A stretch of DNA of 64,000 bases, taken from contig JBJEOH010000002.1 of assembly GCA_051880615.1 (NCBI GenBank), forward strand, positions 1 to 64,000. Direction: 5' to 3'. The position numbers and the translations under genes were made by a program. Below, piece after piece: positions 16,714 through 24,657 of this stretch; positions within the stretch are counted from its first letter, which is position 1; each line of letters opens with the position of its first letter. The DNA comes from UBA7067 sp051880615. GTDB taxonomy: Bacteria; Bacillota; Clostridia; Oscillospirales; Acutalibacteraceae. The notes under the pieces are model-generated. The model saw only the letters and a list, made by a program, of their open reading frames with translations, was not told the origin of the DNA and made no database searches.

Positions 16714-17478
16714 CTATCTGTTTCCCTTTTTCTCAATAATATCTTTTTTGGAAAATAAATAATAAGCAAATATAACAAGTGCAATATTCATTATCAAACC
16801 CCTGATTATTACTGGAACTGTATCTGTCGGCTGCATACTGCCTGTCAATAAATAAATCACCGATACAGCGTCCTTGTTTGGCGTCCATAAGTTTTCAAGT
16901 GCACGAAAGAAGTACCCTCCGAAAAATTCTATAAAGTATAAAGCCATAGTCATAAAAGCGGCAAGTTTTTTATTGGTAATAACACCAAAAATAAACAGCA
17001 TAATGCCGACCCGAAAATAAAACAATAACAATGTTATATAGTCTATTGCGCTGTATTCTATGAGCTTAAATCTCATAATCAAATCTGTGCCAAACATAAA
17101 TAATGCACATAATATATTTATTGCTTCAATAAGTAAGACAAAAACAGCAGAAAACAAAAGGACATCGGATATATGCTTGTTGACATAATTTTTTCTTGAT
17201 TTCAGTTTTACGAGAAAAGCCGGATTATCTGTAAAGAACAATGCGCTTAAAACCAAAACAAATGGTACCAGATACAAAACAAGTATTTTTGTGGGATTTA
17301 TAAAATTGCCGTTAGGCCCCATTATATTTAAAAATACCTCTTCTATGCTCAACTCAGGTGCCTCTTCTGTTTTCAGCCATGCATTAAAACCCAAAACCGG
17401 ATAAATCCAGAAAAAAATAAAGAAAACAGAAAATCCTGAAAATGCAAACAAATATTTTTTGATCTTACACTTGTTCAT
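16714..17478 (-). CDS. ABC-2-type membrane protein (module 2, second permease)
   Basis: This 254-residue membrane protein has six predicted transmembrane segments, the first near residues 9-30, with an outside loop of about 35 residues. A basic cytoplasmic stretch KLKSRKNYVNKHISD lies between helices 2 and 3. Its start overlaps the end of the upstream permease by 14 nt, the same overlap seen between the two permeases of module 1, which supports common descent of the two operons. Confidence 0.75.
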   Translation of the reverse strand: MNKCKIKKYLFAFSGFSVFFIFFWIYPVLGFNAWLKTEEAPELSIEEVFLNIMGPNGNFINPTKILVLYLVPFVLVLSALFFTDNPAFLVKLKSRKNYVNKHISDVLLFSAVFVLLIEAINILCALFMFGTDLIMRFKLIEYSAIDYITLLLFYFRVGIMLFIFGVITNKKLAAFMTMALYFIEFFGGYFFRALENLWTPNKDAVSVIYLLTGSMQPTDTVPVIIRGLIMNIALVIFAYYLFSKKDIIEKKGNR

Positions 17479-18220
17479 ACTTAATCACCTTGATACATGC
17501 AAACACAACTGCCGCAATATTAACAGCAATTACAATTAAAACAGTCGGCAACACATCAGACAATGAATATTCCGTAAAAGGTTGTAAAGCAAGAATAATT
17601 GACTTATTAACAGTGGATGGAATATACCACAAAATAAATACAATCGGATAAACCAGATAACGGTTATGTAATGCCAAGGCAACAGCAACTGATCCCATAC
17701 TGACAACCCCTGATATAAATGAGGCGACAAGAATATAGATACAATTTGTTAAAAACGGAGATTGCAGAATTTCATTTATCTGTCCGTTGTCAGAGTCAAA
17801 TCCTGTATAAGTTCCTCCTGCAAAGGTAATATGCGTCAAAAGAATATTGAGAGCAAGAGTTAAGAAAATTACTATAAACCCAATTATAAAGCCTTTTATA
17901 ATATTAGCTCTGAAATACTTCTTTTTTCCCCACTTGGTTATGAGAATATTTTTATATCCGCTCTTAAAATCTTCAATGCAGTCATCGGCAGCAATCAATA
18001 AAAAATATAACGGCAAATACCAGAAAAGCAAAATCTGAGCACCATTGAATATGGTGCTTGACAAGAAAGACGCCAAGTTCGGCTCAAGTGCCGAGCCGCC
18101 GTTATGTATATCATTAAGCATTAATAATATATCAATAACAGGAAAAATAAAAATTAGCAGAATAACTCCGAGCTTGACTTTGTTGTTAATAATGCGTTTA
18201 AAATAATATTTCGCATTCAT
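17465..18220 (-). CDS. ABC-2-type membrane protein (module 2, first permease)
   Basis: This 251-residue membrane protein has about six transmembrane segments (near 15-35, 53-73, 100-130, 160-185, 190-210 and 225-245). It starts with a basic amphipathic stretch (MNAKYYFKRIINNKVK), as does the first permease of module 1. It is the first permease after the secreted protein gene, with a gap of about 170 nt that separates the two transcription units or holds a weak hairpin. It probably pairs with the overlapping downstream permease. Confidence 0.75.
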   Translation of the reverse strand: MNAKYYFKRIINNKVKLGVILLIFIFPVIDILLMLNDIHNGGSALEPNLASFLSSTIFNGAQILLFWYLPLYFLLIAADDCIEDFKSGYKNILITKWGKKKYFRANIIKGFIIGFIVIFLTLALNILLTHITFAGGTYTGFDSDNGQINEILQSPFLTNCIYILVASFISGVVSMGSVAVALALHNRYLVYPIVFILWYIPSTVNKSIILALQPFTEYSLSDVLPTVLIVIAVNIAAVVFACIKVIKYEQV

Positions 18221-18387
18221 TTCTTGACCACCACTCCCTTATTTACTTTATATCATTAATATTTGTCAAAAAATAAGATTTTTAATATAATATTAGATGC
18301 AAATACAACCGATTGAACCTTTCAGAATAGTATTATGGATATTAATATGACAATCTGCGATTTTTCTATATTCTATAAATTTTTAGT

Positions 18388-18840
18388 TCAGTCTGAAAAT
18401 GTATGTTTTGCAGTTTCCTCATCCCAATATCCAGATACTGTATATGAGTTACTAACATTATTGTTATTTCTTGCACCTAATCTGACATCTCTTTTATAGG
18501 CACTGTCATAAGCACGATAATACTTTGCACCTGAACCTTGCTTGACCAGCTTATAGTCAGACAATTTTGATGGCGAGAACCATTCGGTACCAGCCAAAAA
18601 ATATTGCATACATGTTCCTTCACCCTCAGAAGAATATGTAAAGTTTACTTTCCACGGTACACTTGTGTCAGATGCACCTCTATACTCTGCATCTGAAAAC
18701 CCCCAATTTTGACCGCCCGGAACACTATATGAATATCCGATATTATTATCACTGCCATAAGCAGATGCTGAGAATCCTAAAGCCGATAAAGCTATTACAC
18801 CGGTTGTTATGCCTATTAATACTCTTTTCTTAAAACTCAT
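18388..18840 (-). CDS. small secreted protein, DUF2712-like (module 2)
   Basis: This 150-residue protein has a Sec signal peptide (hydrophobic core to about residue 20, ASA cleavage site near 27). The mature part resembles the DUF2712 family as I recall it: PWKVNFTYSSEGEGT, then VKQGSGAKYYRAYDSAYKRDVRLGARNNNN, then YTVSGYWDEETAKH. The ATG at 18840 is chosen because AAGGAG lies 8 nt before it. DUF2712 genes in Firmicutes occur beside bacteriocin-type ABC transporters, and their function is not established. The adjacent two-component system on the same strand suggests induced expression. Confidence 0.75.
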   Translation of the reverse strand: MSFKKRVLIGITTGVIALSALGFSASAYGSDNNIGYSYSVPGGQNWGFSDAEYRGASDTSVPWKVNFTYSSEGEGTCMQYFLAGTEWFSPSKLSDYKLVKQGSGAKYYRAYDSAYKRDVRLGARNNNNVSNSYTVSGYWDEETAKHTFSD

Positions 18841-19036
18841 TACAAACACTCCTTAATATTTCTTACAAAAAACGCAGATTGCCATAAAAATAGACGATAT
18901 ATCTCATCTAAAATTATTCTATGACTGACAAATTTTTTATGTGAAAAAACGGGATAATTGGTAGTGGTTTAGGGATAAATAACAAAAGCTCCGGATTGTT
19001 TAATCCGAAGCCGTGATTGTTTAAGCTGTATTTATT

Positions 19037-20356
19037 CTATTGCAGAGGTATCATTATATGAACGCAAAACATATTGTTTTCTTCAAAGAATTCTACCGAG
19101 CCGTCATACGATTCTGCAACCTCTTTTACCGATTTTATGCCAAAGCCGTGGTTATCCTTTTCATTCTTCACAGTAACAAGCTCGGGGTTATTCTGCAAAA
19201 CCGAACGGCTGACAGTATTTTTGCAAATTATATTCTGATAATTGCTCTTGATAAAAAATGAAAGGGTAATAACTGCGTTTTCAATGCCGTTTGTTGCCTC
19301 GACGGCGTTATCCAGAATATTTCCCAATATAATTGATATATCCAAATCCTCAAGTCTGTTCATACCTGAAATATCACCAGATACGGCAACTGTTCTGTTT
19401 TCAATATTTCCAAGCTTTGCATTCACTATGTAATCAATAGTTCTGTTTTCCGACTCAATAACCGAACCGATTGAATTTATATCATTAAGAATTTTATTGA
19501 GCTCTCCTTGTGCTCTGTCAATATTATCTTCATCAATTTCCGCTTTTACAGAAAAGAGCATATTTTTAATGTCGTGCCGTATTTTTCTTATCCGGTTTGA
19601 AGAGTTTTTAATATCCTCATAGCGTTTTGCTTCTATTTTAAGCATATTTTCATACAATTCTTTTTCTTTTTCAATTTTATTACTTAACCACATCCGGTAA
19701 ATAAGGTAATATATGCAGACAGCCGAAAGCGAGGTAATAAATACTATGCAAATATAGGATATATCAAAAGCGTGATTAAAATAGTCTATTTCCCTGAGAA
19801 CGGGATAAAGAAATGCAGTAAAAGCGGAGATTACAGGGAGCAGAAGCAACAAATAATATATTTTAGAACTATGCTTACTTTTATTTGCTTTTTTATACAG
19901 AAATACCGCAATCAGCAAAATAGTACAAATAATGAGATTATTAATAAGCAAGAAAATAATTCTGTCCCATTCAAAGCCATAAAAAGCCGCCATAAGCGTA
20001 TGACGACAAACTGTTGCTGTTATCATAGAGGAAAAAATATTCGCAATGATAAATGAAACCTGATAGACAAATGCAGGGATAAATTTTCTGACCGTGCTAT
20101 AGCTTTTGTATGACAAAAATGGATAAGAGAGCAATCCTAAAAGATTAAATATATACGAAAACGGCAAATAAACAGCAAGAGAAAGGTAATCTCTTAATAA
20201 AATATTCATTACGCCATTTATAAGGAACAGCACAACGGCAAAAATCCAGAAATTGCGATTAAATTTAATATTCCCTCTGTTGAAATAAGAAGTAAACCAA
20301 ACAGATATGAATGCATACAGAGCACACGAAAGCGCCTCAATAATTATACCCGGCAA
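19037..20356 (-). CDS. AgrC/ComD-like sensor histidine kinase
   Basis: This 439-residue protein has about six transmembrane segments in the first 220 residues, a short coiled coil, then a kinase domain of the GHKL (HATPase_c_5) type. The phosphoacceptor is His261 in RKIRHDIKNML. The ATP site shows the N box GNILDNAVEA near 353 and a GFGIKSV box near 408. Kinases of this type sense secreted peptides in quorum-sensing and bacteriocin circuits. The gene lies 10 nt after the response regulator gene, in one operon on the minus strand, and points towards the secreted protein and ABC genes that it may control. Confidence 0.9.
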   Translation of the reverse strand: MPGIIIEALSCALYAFISVWFTSYFNRGNIKFNRNFWIFAVVLFLINGVMNILLRDYLSLAVYLPFSYIFNLLGLLSYPFLSYKSYSTVRKFIPAFVYQVSFIIANIFSSMITATVCRHTLMAAFYGFEWDRIIFLLINNLIICTILLIAVFLYKKANKSKHSSKIYYLLLLLPVISAFTAFLYPVLREIDYFNHAFDISYICIVFITSLSAVCIYYLIYRMWLSNKIEKEKELYENMLKIEAKRYEDIKNSSNRIRKIRHDIKNMLFSVKAEIDEDNIDRAQGELNKILNDINSIGSVIESENRTIDYIVNAKLGNIENRTVAVSGDISGMNRLEDLDISIILGNILDNAVEATNGIENAVITLSFFIKSNYQNIICKNTVSRSVLQNNPELVTVKNEKDNHGFGIKSVKEVAESYDGSVEFFEENNMFCVHIMIPLQ

Positions 20357-20366
20357 AATAACATCC

Positions 20367-21083
20367 CTACTTTCTTAAATACTCAGAATAAGACTTATGC
20401 ACCTGCGAATACAGCCGCCTTGAAATGTTGATCTGCTCGCCGTTGCAAAGCTCGACTGTGCTTTTATACAGTCTGTCAATACACTTCATATTTACAAGAT
20501 ATGCGGCATGAACCCTGAGAAAGTCAAAGCATTTAAGGCTTTTTTCCAGATCAGCGAGAGTGCTTCTGTGCAGATATCTGTTTCCGTCTTTACAGACTAT
20601 TTCGGCATAATTTCTCTTGCTTTCAAAATAAATAATGCCGGAAATAAATATTTTTTCGTTGAAATATTTGCTGCCCAGTTCAAGAAACTTATTCTTGCAC
20701 AGCAATTCATTCAAAGCCGATTGCAACGCCTCACGCAGTTCGGTATCGATATGCGATTTCCTTATAAATCTGAACGGTCTGTAACGAAGCGAAGTATAAA
20801 CATAATTTTCATAGTTTGTAACAAAGATTATTAAAGCATTGCTATTCTTATCGTGTAGTTCCTTTGCAATATTAAATCCGTTTATTTCGGGCATATCAAT
20901 ATCCAGAAAAGTAATATCCGGAACGCAATCAGAACAAAACTGAAAAGCAGTCCTTGAATTATTGAAACAAGAAATCCTATATTCAAGGTCAGCAAATTTA
21001 CCTGATGAAATAATGTTATTTATACCGTTTTTTAATAATGATAAGAAATCTTTATTATCATCGCAAATTAATATATTAATCAT
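20367..21083 (-). CDS. LytTR-type response regulator
   Basis: This 238-residue regulator has an N-terminal receiver domain (acidic pair DD at 8-9, phosphoacceptor Asp61 in ITFLDIDMPEINGFN, Lys in the RPFRFIRK region) and a C-terminal LytTR DNA-binding domain from about residue 140 (YFESKRNYAEIVCKDGNRYLHRSTLADLE, HAAYLVNMKCI). It pairs with the AgrC-like kinase encoded 10 nt downstream. A good promoter (21137-21165) precedes it. The likely targets are its own operon and the DUF2712-like/ABC module, by analogy with agr and bacteriocin systems. Confidence 0.92.
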   Translation of the reverse strand: MINILICDDNKDFLSLLKNGINNIISSGKFADLEYRISCFNNSRTAFQFCSDCVPDITFLDIDMPEINGFNIAKELHDKNSNALIIFVTNYENYVYTSLRYRPFRFIRKSHIDTELREALQSALNELLCKNKFLELGSKYFNEKIFISGIIYFESKRNYAEIVCKDGNRYLHRSTLADLEKSLKCFDFLRVHAAYLVNMKCIDRLYKSTVELCNGEQINISRRLYSQVHKSYSEYLRK

Positions 21084-21136
21084 AATTTTTTACACTTATC
21101 TTTGTTTTCAGAATAAAAGTAATGTTCTGTACTCAA

Positions 21137-21165
21137 ATTATACCATATGTTTTTAAATTACTCAA
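21137..21165 (-). promoter_or_regulatory. promoter of the two-component operon
   Basis: On the minus strand TTGAGT (21160-21165) and TATAAT (21137-21142) are separated by 17 nt. They lie 54 nt before the response regulator start. Confidence 0.65.
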
Positions 21166-21232
21166 TCGAAAACCTTCTTATTGAAACAAGAAGACAGTAT
21201 TCAAAATCTGAGTCGCAGAAAACAAAGATAAG

Positions 21233-22405
21233 CTATTTTCGTATATCGGCATAATATTGTTCAAAATCAACCTTTCCTGCAATAGCTTTATCCCTCAAAT
21301 CTGACGCAAACCGTGACCATTTCTCAAATTCGGAAATGGTCATTTTCTTTTTCATATAGCGTGCATAGTGCGCTTTGTATGCTCTGTTGTAGGTCTGCCA
21401 GATTGGATCGTTCTTGCACTTGTCATCATAGTGCCGTCTTGAGCCGACATCTCGACAGGTTTTGTCAGGCTCGTCCTTTAACGGATTATCGCAATAACTG
21501 AAATACTTGCCACCACGAATCAAAAAGAATTTGCCACAGTGCTTGCACTTGTTCGGAATATAGTTGTTCCTGATTCCGTTGAAAAAGTCATAGAATAGGA
21601 ATGACTGCAAATCCGAAAATAAAATTTGCTCACAGAGTATCGGCTTTTTGTTTTCGTCTTTCAACACCTTATATCCAAAGGATTTCATTTGACAATTTAT
21701 CTTGTCAAAATTCTTTGAATTGTTTTTATTAAAGTCAGAAAAATATTCTGCAACTTCATGCTCATTTGGAAATGTTCCTTTTTTGTGCAGATAGTTTTCT
21801 ACGAACGGACGAAAAACTTTTTGAATAGAAATATATGATTTAATAAAACTAATGTATTGACTAAAAATTATTTCTATAATTTTGTTCAGTTGATTAATCT
21901 CCTCAAGTAAATCAATGTCATAATAGTTCCAGTCCGATTCAATTTTCGGCTGAAAATAATGCATATGAAAATGCGAATGTCCGTTCTCGTCAATCTCTCC
22001 ACTGCCATATTTGTTTACGGTATTCCAATCTATATTGTCATAATTATCATCTAATCCATCCTCAAAAAAGATACCGAATCCGTTAAGTAAATCGGATAAG
22101 GTTATTAAGGGGAATTTTAGAATTTTATTATAAGGAGGAAACCTATGCAGCCACTTGTTTATCATATCAAAATAATATTGAGCGTCCTTTACATACTTAT
22201 CATATTTTTCTATGTTGTCATAGCTCATATCTTCTTTAAGCTCAATCTTTTCTTGTAGGGAGCAAAGCTGATAAAGTAAATTAAGCTCTTCAATTTTCTT
22301 CAAGTAATTTGTGTTCAGATATTTTGTTAAAATCTCATTTGAACTGAACCTATACTTCTCCTGAATATATACTTCATTGTTCCAGAAATAAGCGTAAAAA
22401 TCCAT
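21233..22405 (-). CDS. DUF6076-like zinc-finger protein (island 2)
   Basis: This 390-residue protein is nearly identical to that at 7273-8445. The only differences are three adjacent residues near the C-terminus (GKVDFEQ instead of GEIEFEQ). The same start (GGAGG 9 nt upstream of ATG 22405), the same Cys cluster and the same divergent promoter are present. Keeping a full intact copy in both islands, while the relaxase is lost, suggests that this gene or its promoter region has a selected function. Function unknown. Confidence 0.8.
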   Translation of the reverse strand: MDFYAYFWNNEVYIQEKYRFSSNEILTKYLNTNYLKKIEELNLLYQLCSLQEKIELKEDMSYDNIEKYDKYVKDAQYYFDMINKWLHRFPPYNKILKFPLITLSDLLNGFGIFFEDGLDDNYDNIDWNTVNKYGSGEIDENGHSHFHMHYFQPKIESDWNYYDIDLLEEINQLNKIIEIIFSQYISFIKSYISIQKVFRPFVENYLHKKGTFPNEHEVAEYFSDFNKNNSKNFDKINCQMKSFGYKVLKDENKKPILCEQILFSDLQSFLFYDFFNGIRNNYIPNKCKHCGKFFLIRGGKYFSYCDNPLKDEPDKTCRDVGSRRHYDDKCKNDPIWQTYNRAYKAHYARYMKKKMTISEFEKWSRFASDLRDKAIAGKVDFEQYYADIRK

Positions 22406-22460
22406 AAGATGAAACCTCCGAAAATAGATAATGCGAAACGAGAATAGAGAATGTAATTTA

Positions 22461-22512
22461 ATTATAAGACATCTATTGTGCTTTTGCAACAGTTCTGCTA
22501 AAATATTTATTA
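22461..22512. promoter_or_regulatory. divergent promoters sharing one palindromic -35 box (copy 2)
   Basis: The arrangement is identical to 8501-8552: shared TTGCAA at 22484-22489, TATAAT at 22461-22466 for the minus strand and TTATTA at 22507-22512 for the plus strand, with both spacers 17 nt. Confidence 0.6.
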
Positions 22513-22522
22513 GACAATTCAG

Positions 22523-22544
22523 AAATAGAATTAAACTTCTATTT
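22523..22544. promoter_or_regulatory. operator-like inverted repeat (copy 2)
   Basis: The same AAATAGAA-6 nt-TTCTATTT repeat as at 8563-8584 lies upstream of the island 2 excisionase-like gene. Confidence 0.5.
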
Positions 22545-22572
22545 TATCTGTCAATTAAATTCGGAGGTCAAA

Positions 22573-22782
22573 ATGAAAGAATCAAATTACAAATCCTATG
22601 ACGAACTACCGTTGTTCTTAAATGCAAATATAGTTTCAAAGGTGCTGGGTATCTCATCATCAAGCGGATATGAGTTGATGCACTCGGAGGGTTTTCCTGT
22701 TTTGAAAATTGGTTCAAGAATGGTAGTGCCAAAAGAAAAATTCCGTGAATGGGTAGAGCAGAATACAGGAGGAAGTATTTGA
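22573..22782 (+). CDS. excisionase-like helix-turn-helix protein (island 2)
   Basis: This 69-residue protein is identical in sequence to that at 8613-8822, with a winged helix-turn-helix of the Xis/MerR type and the same CGGAGG ribosome site. Two identical excisionases in one array could act on both islands, so excision of either island, or of both as one unit, is possible in principle. Confidence 0.85.
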   Translation: MKESNYKSYDELPLFLNANIVSKVLGISSSSGYELMHSEGFPVLKIGSRMVVPKEKFREWVEQNTGGSI

Positions 22783-23138
22783 GATATAACTCTAATAATA
22801 GTGCAAGCCATTACTTTACTATGCCGAATGAAATATTTTGTATTGGCTTATCATCCGGAGAGATTGCTGTGTACAGCTATCTTTTGAGGTGCGAGAACAG
22901 GAAAACATATCAGTGCTATCCGAGCTATCGTACAATCGGACAAGCTTTGAAAATGAGTCAGAATACGGTCAGAAAATATGTTCAAAGCCTTGAAGATAAG
23001 CATTTAATCTCGACCGAGAGAACAGAGGTAATTACAAAAGACGGACGAAAACGCAACGGAACCTTGCTCTATACTATCCGTCCTATTGCAGAAGCCATTG
23101 ATTATTTTCATAGTGAGCAGTTGCGGAGGAACGCATAA
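22779..23138 (+). CDS. helix-turn-helix replication/regulatory protein (island 2)
   Basis: This is the 119-residue counterpart of 8819-9178, with the same TTG start overlapping the upstream stop. The first 20 codons are identical to copy 1. After that synonymous differences appear at many codons, with a few amino acid changes (for example LSSGEIAV preceded by CIG instead of CLG, and IAEAIDYFHSE instead of IREAIDYFHNE). The HTH_36-like recognition region is intact. Confidence 0.75.
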   Translation: MRYNSNNSASHYFTMPNEIFCIGLSSGEIAVYSYLLRCENRKTYQCYPSYRTIGQALKMSQNTVRKYVQSLEDKHLISTERTEVITKDGRKRNGTLLYTIRPIAEAIDYFHSEQLRRNA

Positions 23139-23179
23139 TTGAACCGATTTTTCGAAGAAATTATTTTAAGCAGGTTAAA

Positions 23180-23221
23180 GTGGGGCGTCTCCCCACGGCG
23201 TCACATCAGACGGCAGAGCCG
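23180..23221. other. possible transfer origin (oriT) hairpin region (copy 2)
   Basis: This is the same GC-rich pair of hairpins as at 9209-9250 (GTGGGG/CCCCAC and CGGC-AGA-GCCG). It is retained here although the relaxase gene has been deleted, so the site could be used in trans by another relaxase. Confidence 0.4.
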
Positions 23222-23277
23222 ACTGTTATGCGGTTTTACAGTATGTCAAAAATCAGAAATTGAGGAGTCTATCAAAA

Positions 23278-23520
23278 ATGAGCGAAAATAAAAAGAAATA
23301 TGCCTATTGGATGAAGCCTTCAATGGTTGAAGAAATGACAGAAATGCTTGATGATGCAAACGCAACTTCAAAAAGTGATTTTGTCTGTCAGGCTGTTCAG
23401 TTTTACATTGGTTATCTTCATCAACAAAAGTGCATTGATTATCTCTCGCCAATTCTTGCACAAACCATTAAAAGCGAAATCGAAAGCGTGGAAAAGAATG
23501 TTTCTGAAACCGCCTGTTAA
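23278..23520 (+). pseudogene. truncated ribbon-helix-helix mobilization gene (island 2)
   Basis: The first 78 or so codons match the island 1 gene at 9307 closely (ATG after GAGGAG). The frame then runs into sequence that, in island 1, lies just after the relaxase stop codon (ACC-CTGTT-AGCCGTGTG region near 11001-11025). A single deletion of about 1.45 kb therefore removed the end of this gene and the whole relaxase. The ribbon-helix-helix part is complete, so an 80-residue DNA-binding product may still be made. Confidence 0.85.
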
Positions 23521-23660
23521 GCCGTGTGCTACCCGTTTTGCGATTTTATTGTAACCATAGGAAAGTTAATCGAAATTCTAAATAAAAACCGACACAAGCC
23601 ATTCTTGAGCAAAATAAAAGAGCAACCAAAAGATTGCCCTTAAGTATAATAATTGATAAT

Positions 23661-24476
23661 TTATGTATTGTCGTTCATCATAATATCTCTCGTCTTAACT
23701 ATATCCATTTCAGCTTCAATACTAATTGGCGTATATGCTTTTATGTCGTGAGTAGTTAAATCAATAACTGCTACTACTTTATCCATGCCCAAAATCATAT
23801 GATTACTTTTTATAATCATATTATAAACCCAGCAAAATTCGATATCAAAAGATAATTTATTTATTACTTTTCCATCAGAAATTTCAACTAGGTATGATTT
23901 TTCTTTTGAGTTGTTGTAAGAATCAAAAATCACTCTTCCGGAAACCAAAACAAATAATCTGTTTTGGTATGCAAACATTGCTTTGAATGAAATCCATTCA
24001 GAAAAATTATCATTCTGCACATTTGAATAAATTTCTAGTGCTTCTAAGTTTTCGGAAAACACATAAATCTTAATATGTCCTACCCCCATATGATTGCAGG
24101 AATCAATAGCGTATATTTTATTTTCTAACTCAAACACCTGAATAAAATTTCCGTACAGTTTTTCTCCGTTTGGTATAGTAAGCCATCCGCCAAACTCGCC
24201 TCTGTTATCGGAGATGAATGTTCCAGATGATGTTATAAACTTATTTTTTTGCTTTTCATACCAATTTCCGATTTTCCTGATTCTGCATAATACTTCTTCG
24301 CCTTTAAGCGTAACCTCAACTTGTTCAGGAATCCACACAGAAGGATTCTCACCAAAACATCTTGACATATATTTGTCTGTTAAATTATGTTCTTCAGCAT
24401 ATTTTTCAGAATAATAACATCCGGAAATATCAATATTTGTTTTTCTCAATAATTTTATATTTTTTCGATCATTCAT
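23661..24476 (-). CDS. orphan protein of unknown function, possibly beta-propeller-like
   Basis: This 271-residue protein has no signal peptide or membrane segment. It is rich in beta-type segments ending in polar turns, for example KIYAIDSCNHMGVGHIKIYVF, RLFVLVSGRVIFDSYN and HMILGMDKVVAVIDLTTHDIKAY, which resemble blades of a WD40/YVTN-type propeller, though too few are clear for certainty. AGGAG precedes the ATG. It lies on the strand opposite to the integrase, between the relaxase deletion scar and the integrase, and has no counterpart in island 1, so it is an inserted cargo gene. I do not recognise the family. Confidence 0.6.
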   Translation of the reverse strand: MNDRKNIKLLRKTNIDISGCYYSEKYAEEHNLTDKYMSRCFGENPSVWIPEQVEVTLKGEEVLCRIRKIGNWYEKQKNKFITSSGTFISDNRGEFGGWLTIPNGEKLYGNFIQVFELENKIYAIDSCNHMGVGHIKIYVFSENLEALEIYSNVQNDNFSEWISFKAMFAYQNRLFVLVSGRVIFDSYNNSKEKSYLVEISDGKVINKLSFDIEFCWVYNMIIKSNHMILGMDKVVAVIDLTTHDIKAYTPISIEAEMDIVKTRDIMMNDNT

Positions 24477-24657
24477 AAATATTTCTCCTGTCAGTTAAAC
24501 CTTGTAAAGTCTGTTAGCATATGTATAAAGCAATTCAAAGTTTTTTCTCACAATCAAAGTTTATCACAAACAATAAATCTGTTCAATAAAAAATTTGGTC
24601 TGGATATTCAGATTGATTTATGGTATGTTGTTGTACTTGAAAAGGAGGCTTGATGTT

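Larger units (their letters stand above)
21215..22841. repeat. duplicated backbone segment, copy 2
   Basis: This is the second copy of 7255-8881, offset 13,960 and identical by eye from about 21273 to 22841. Both edges grade into clearly diverged sequence, so the identical block is shorter than the homologous backbone. Confidence 0.9.
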
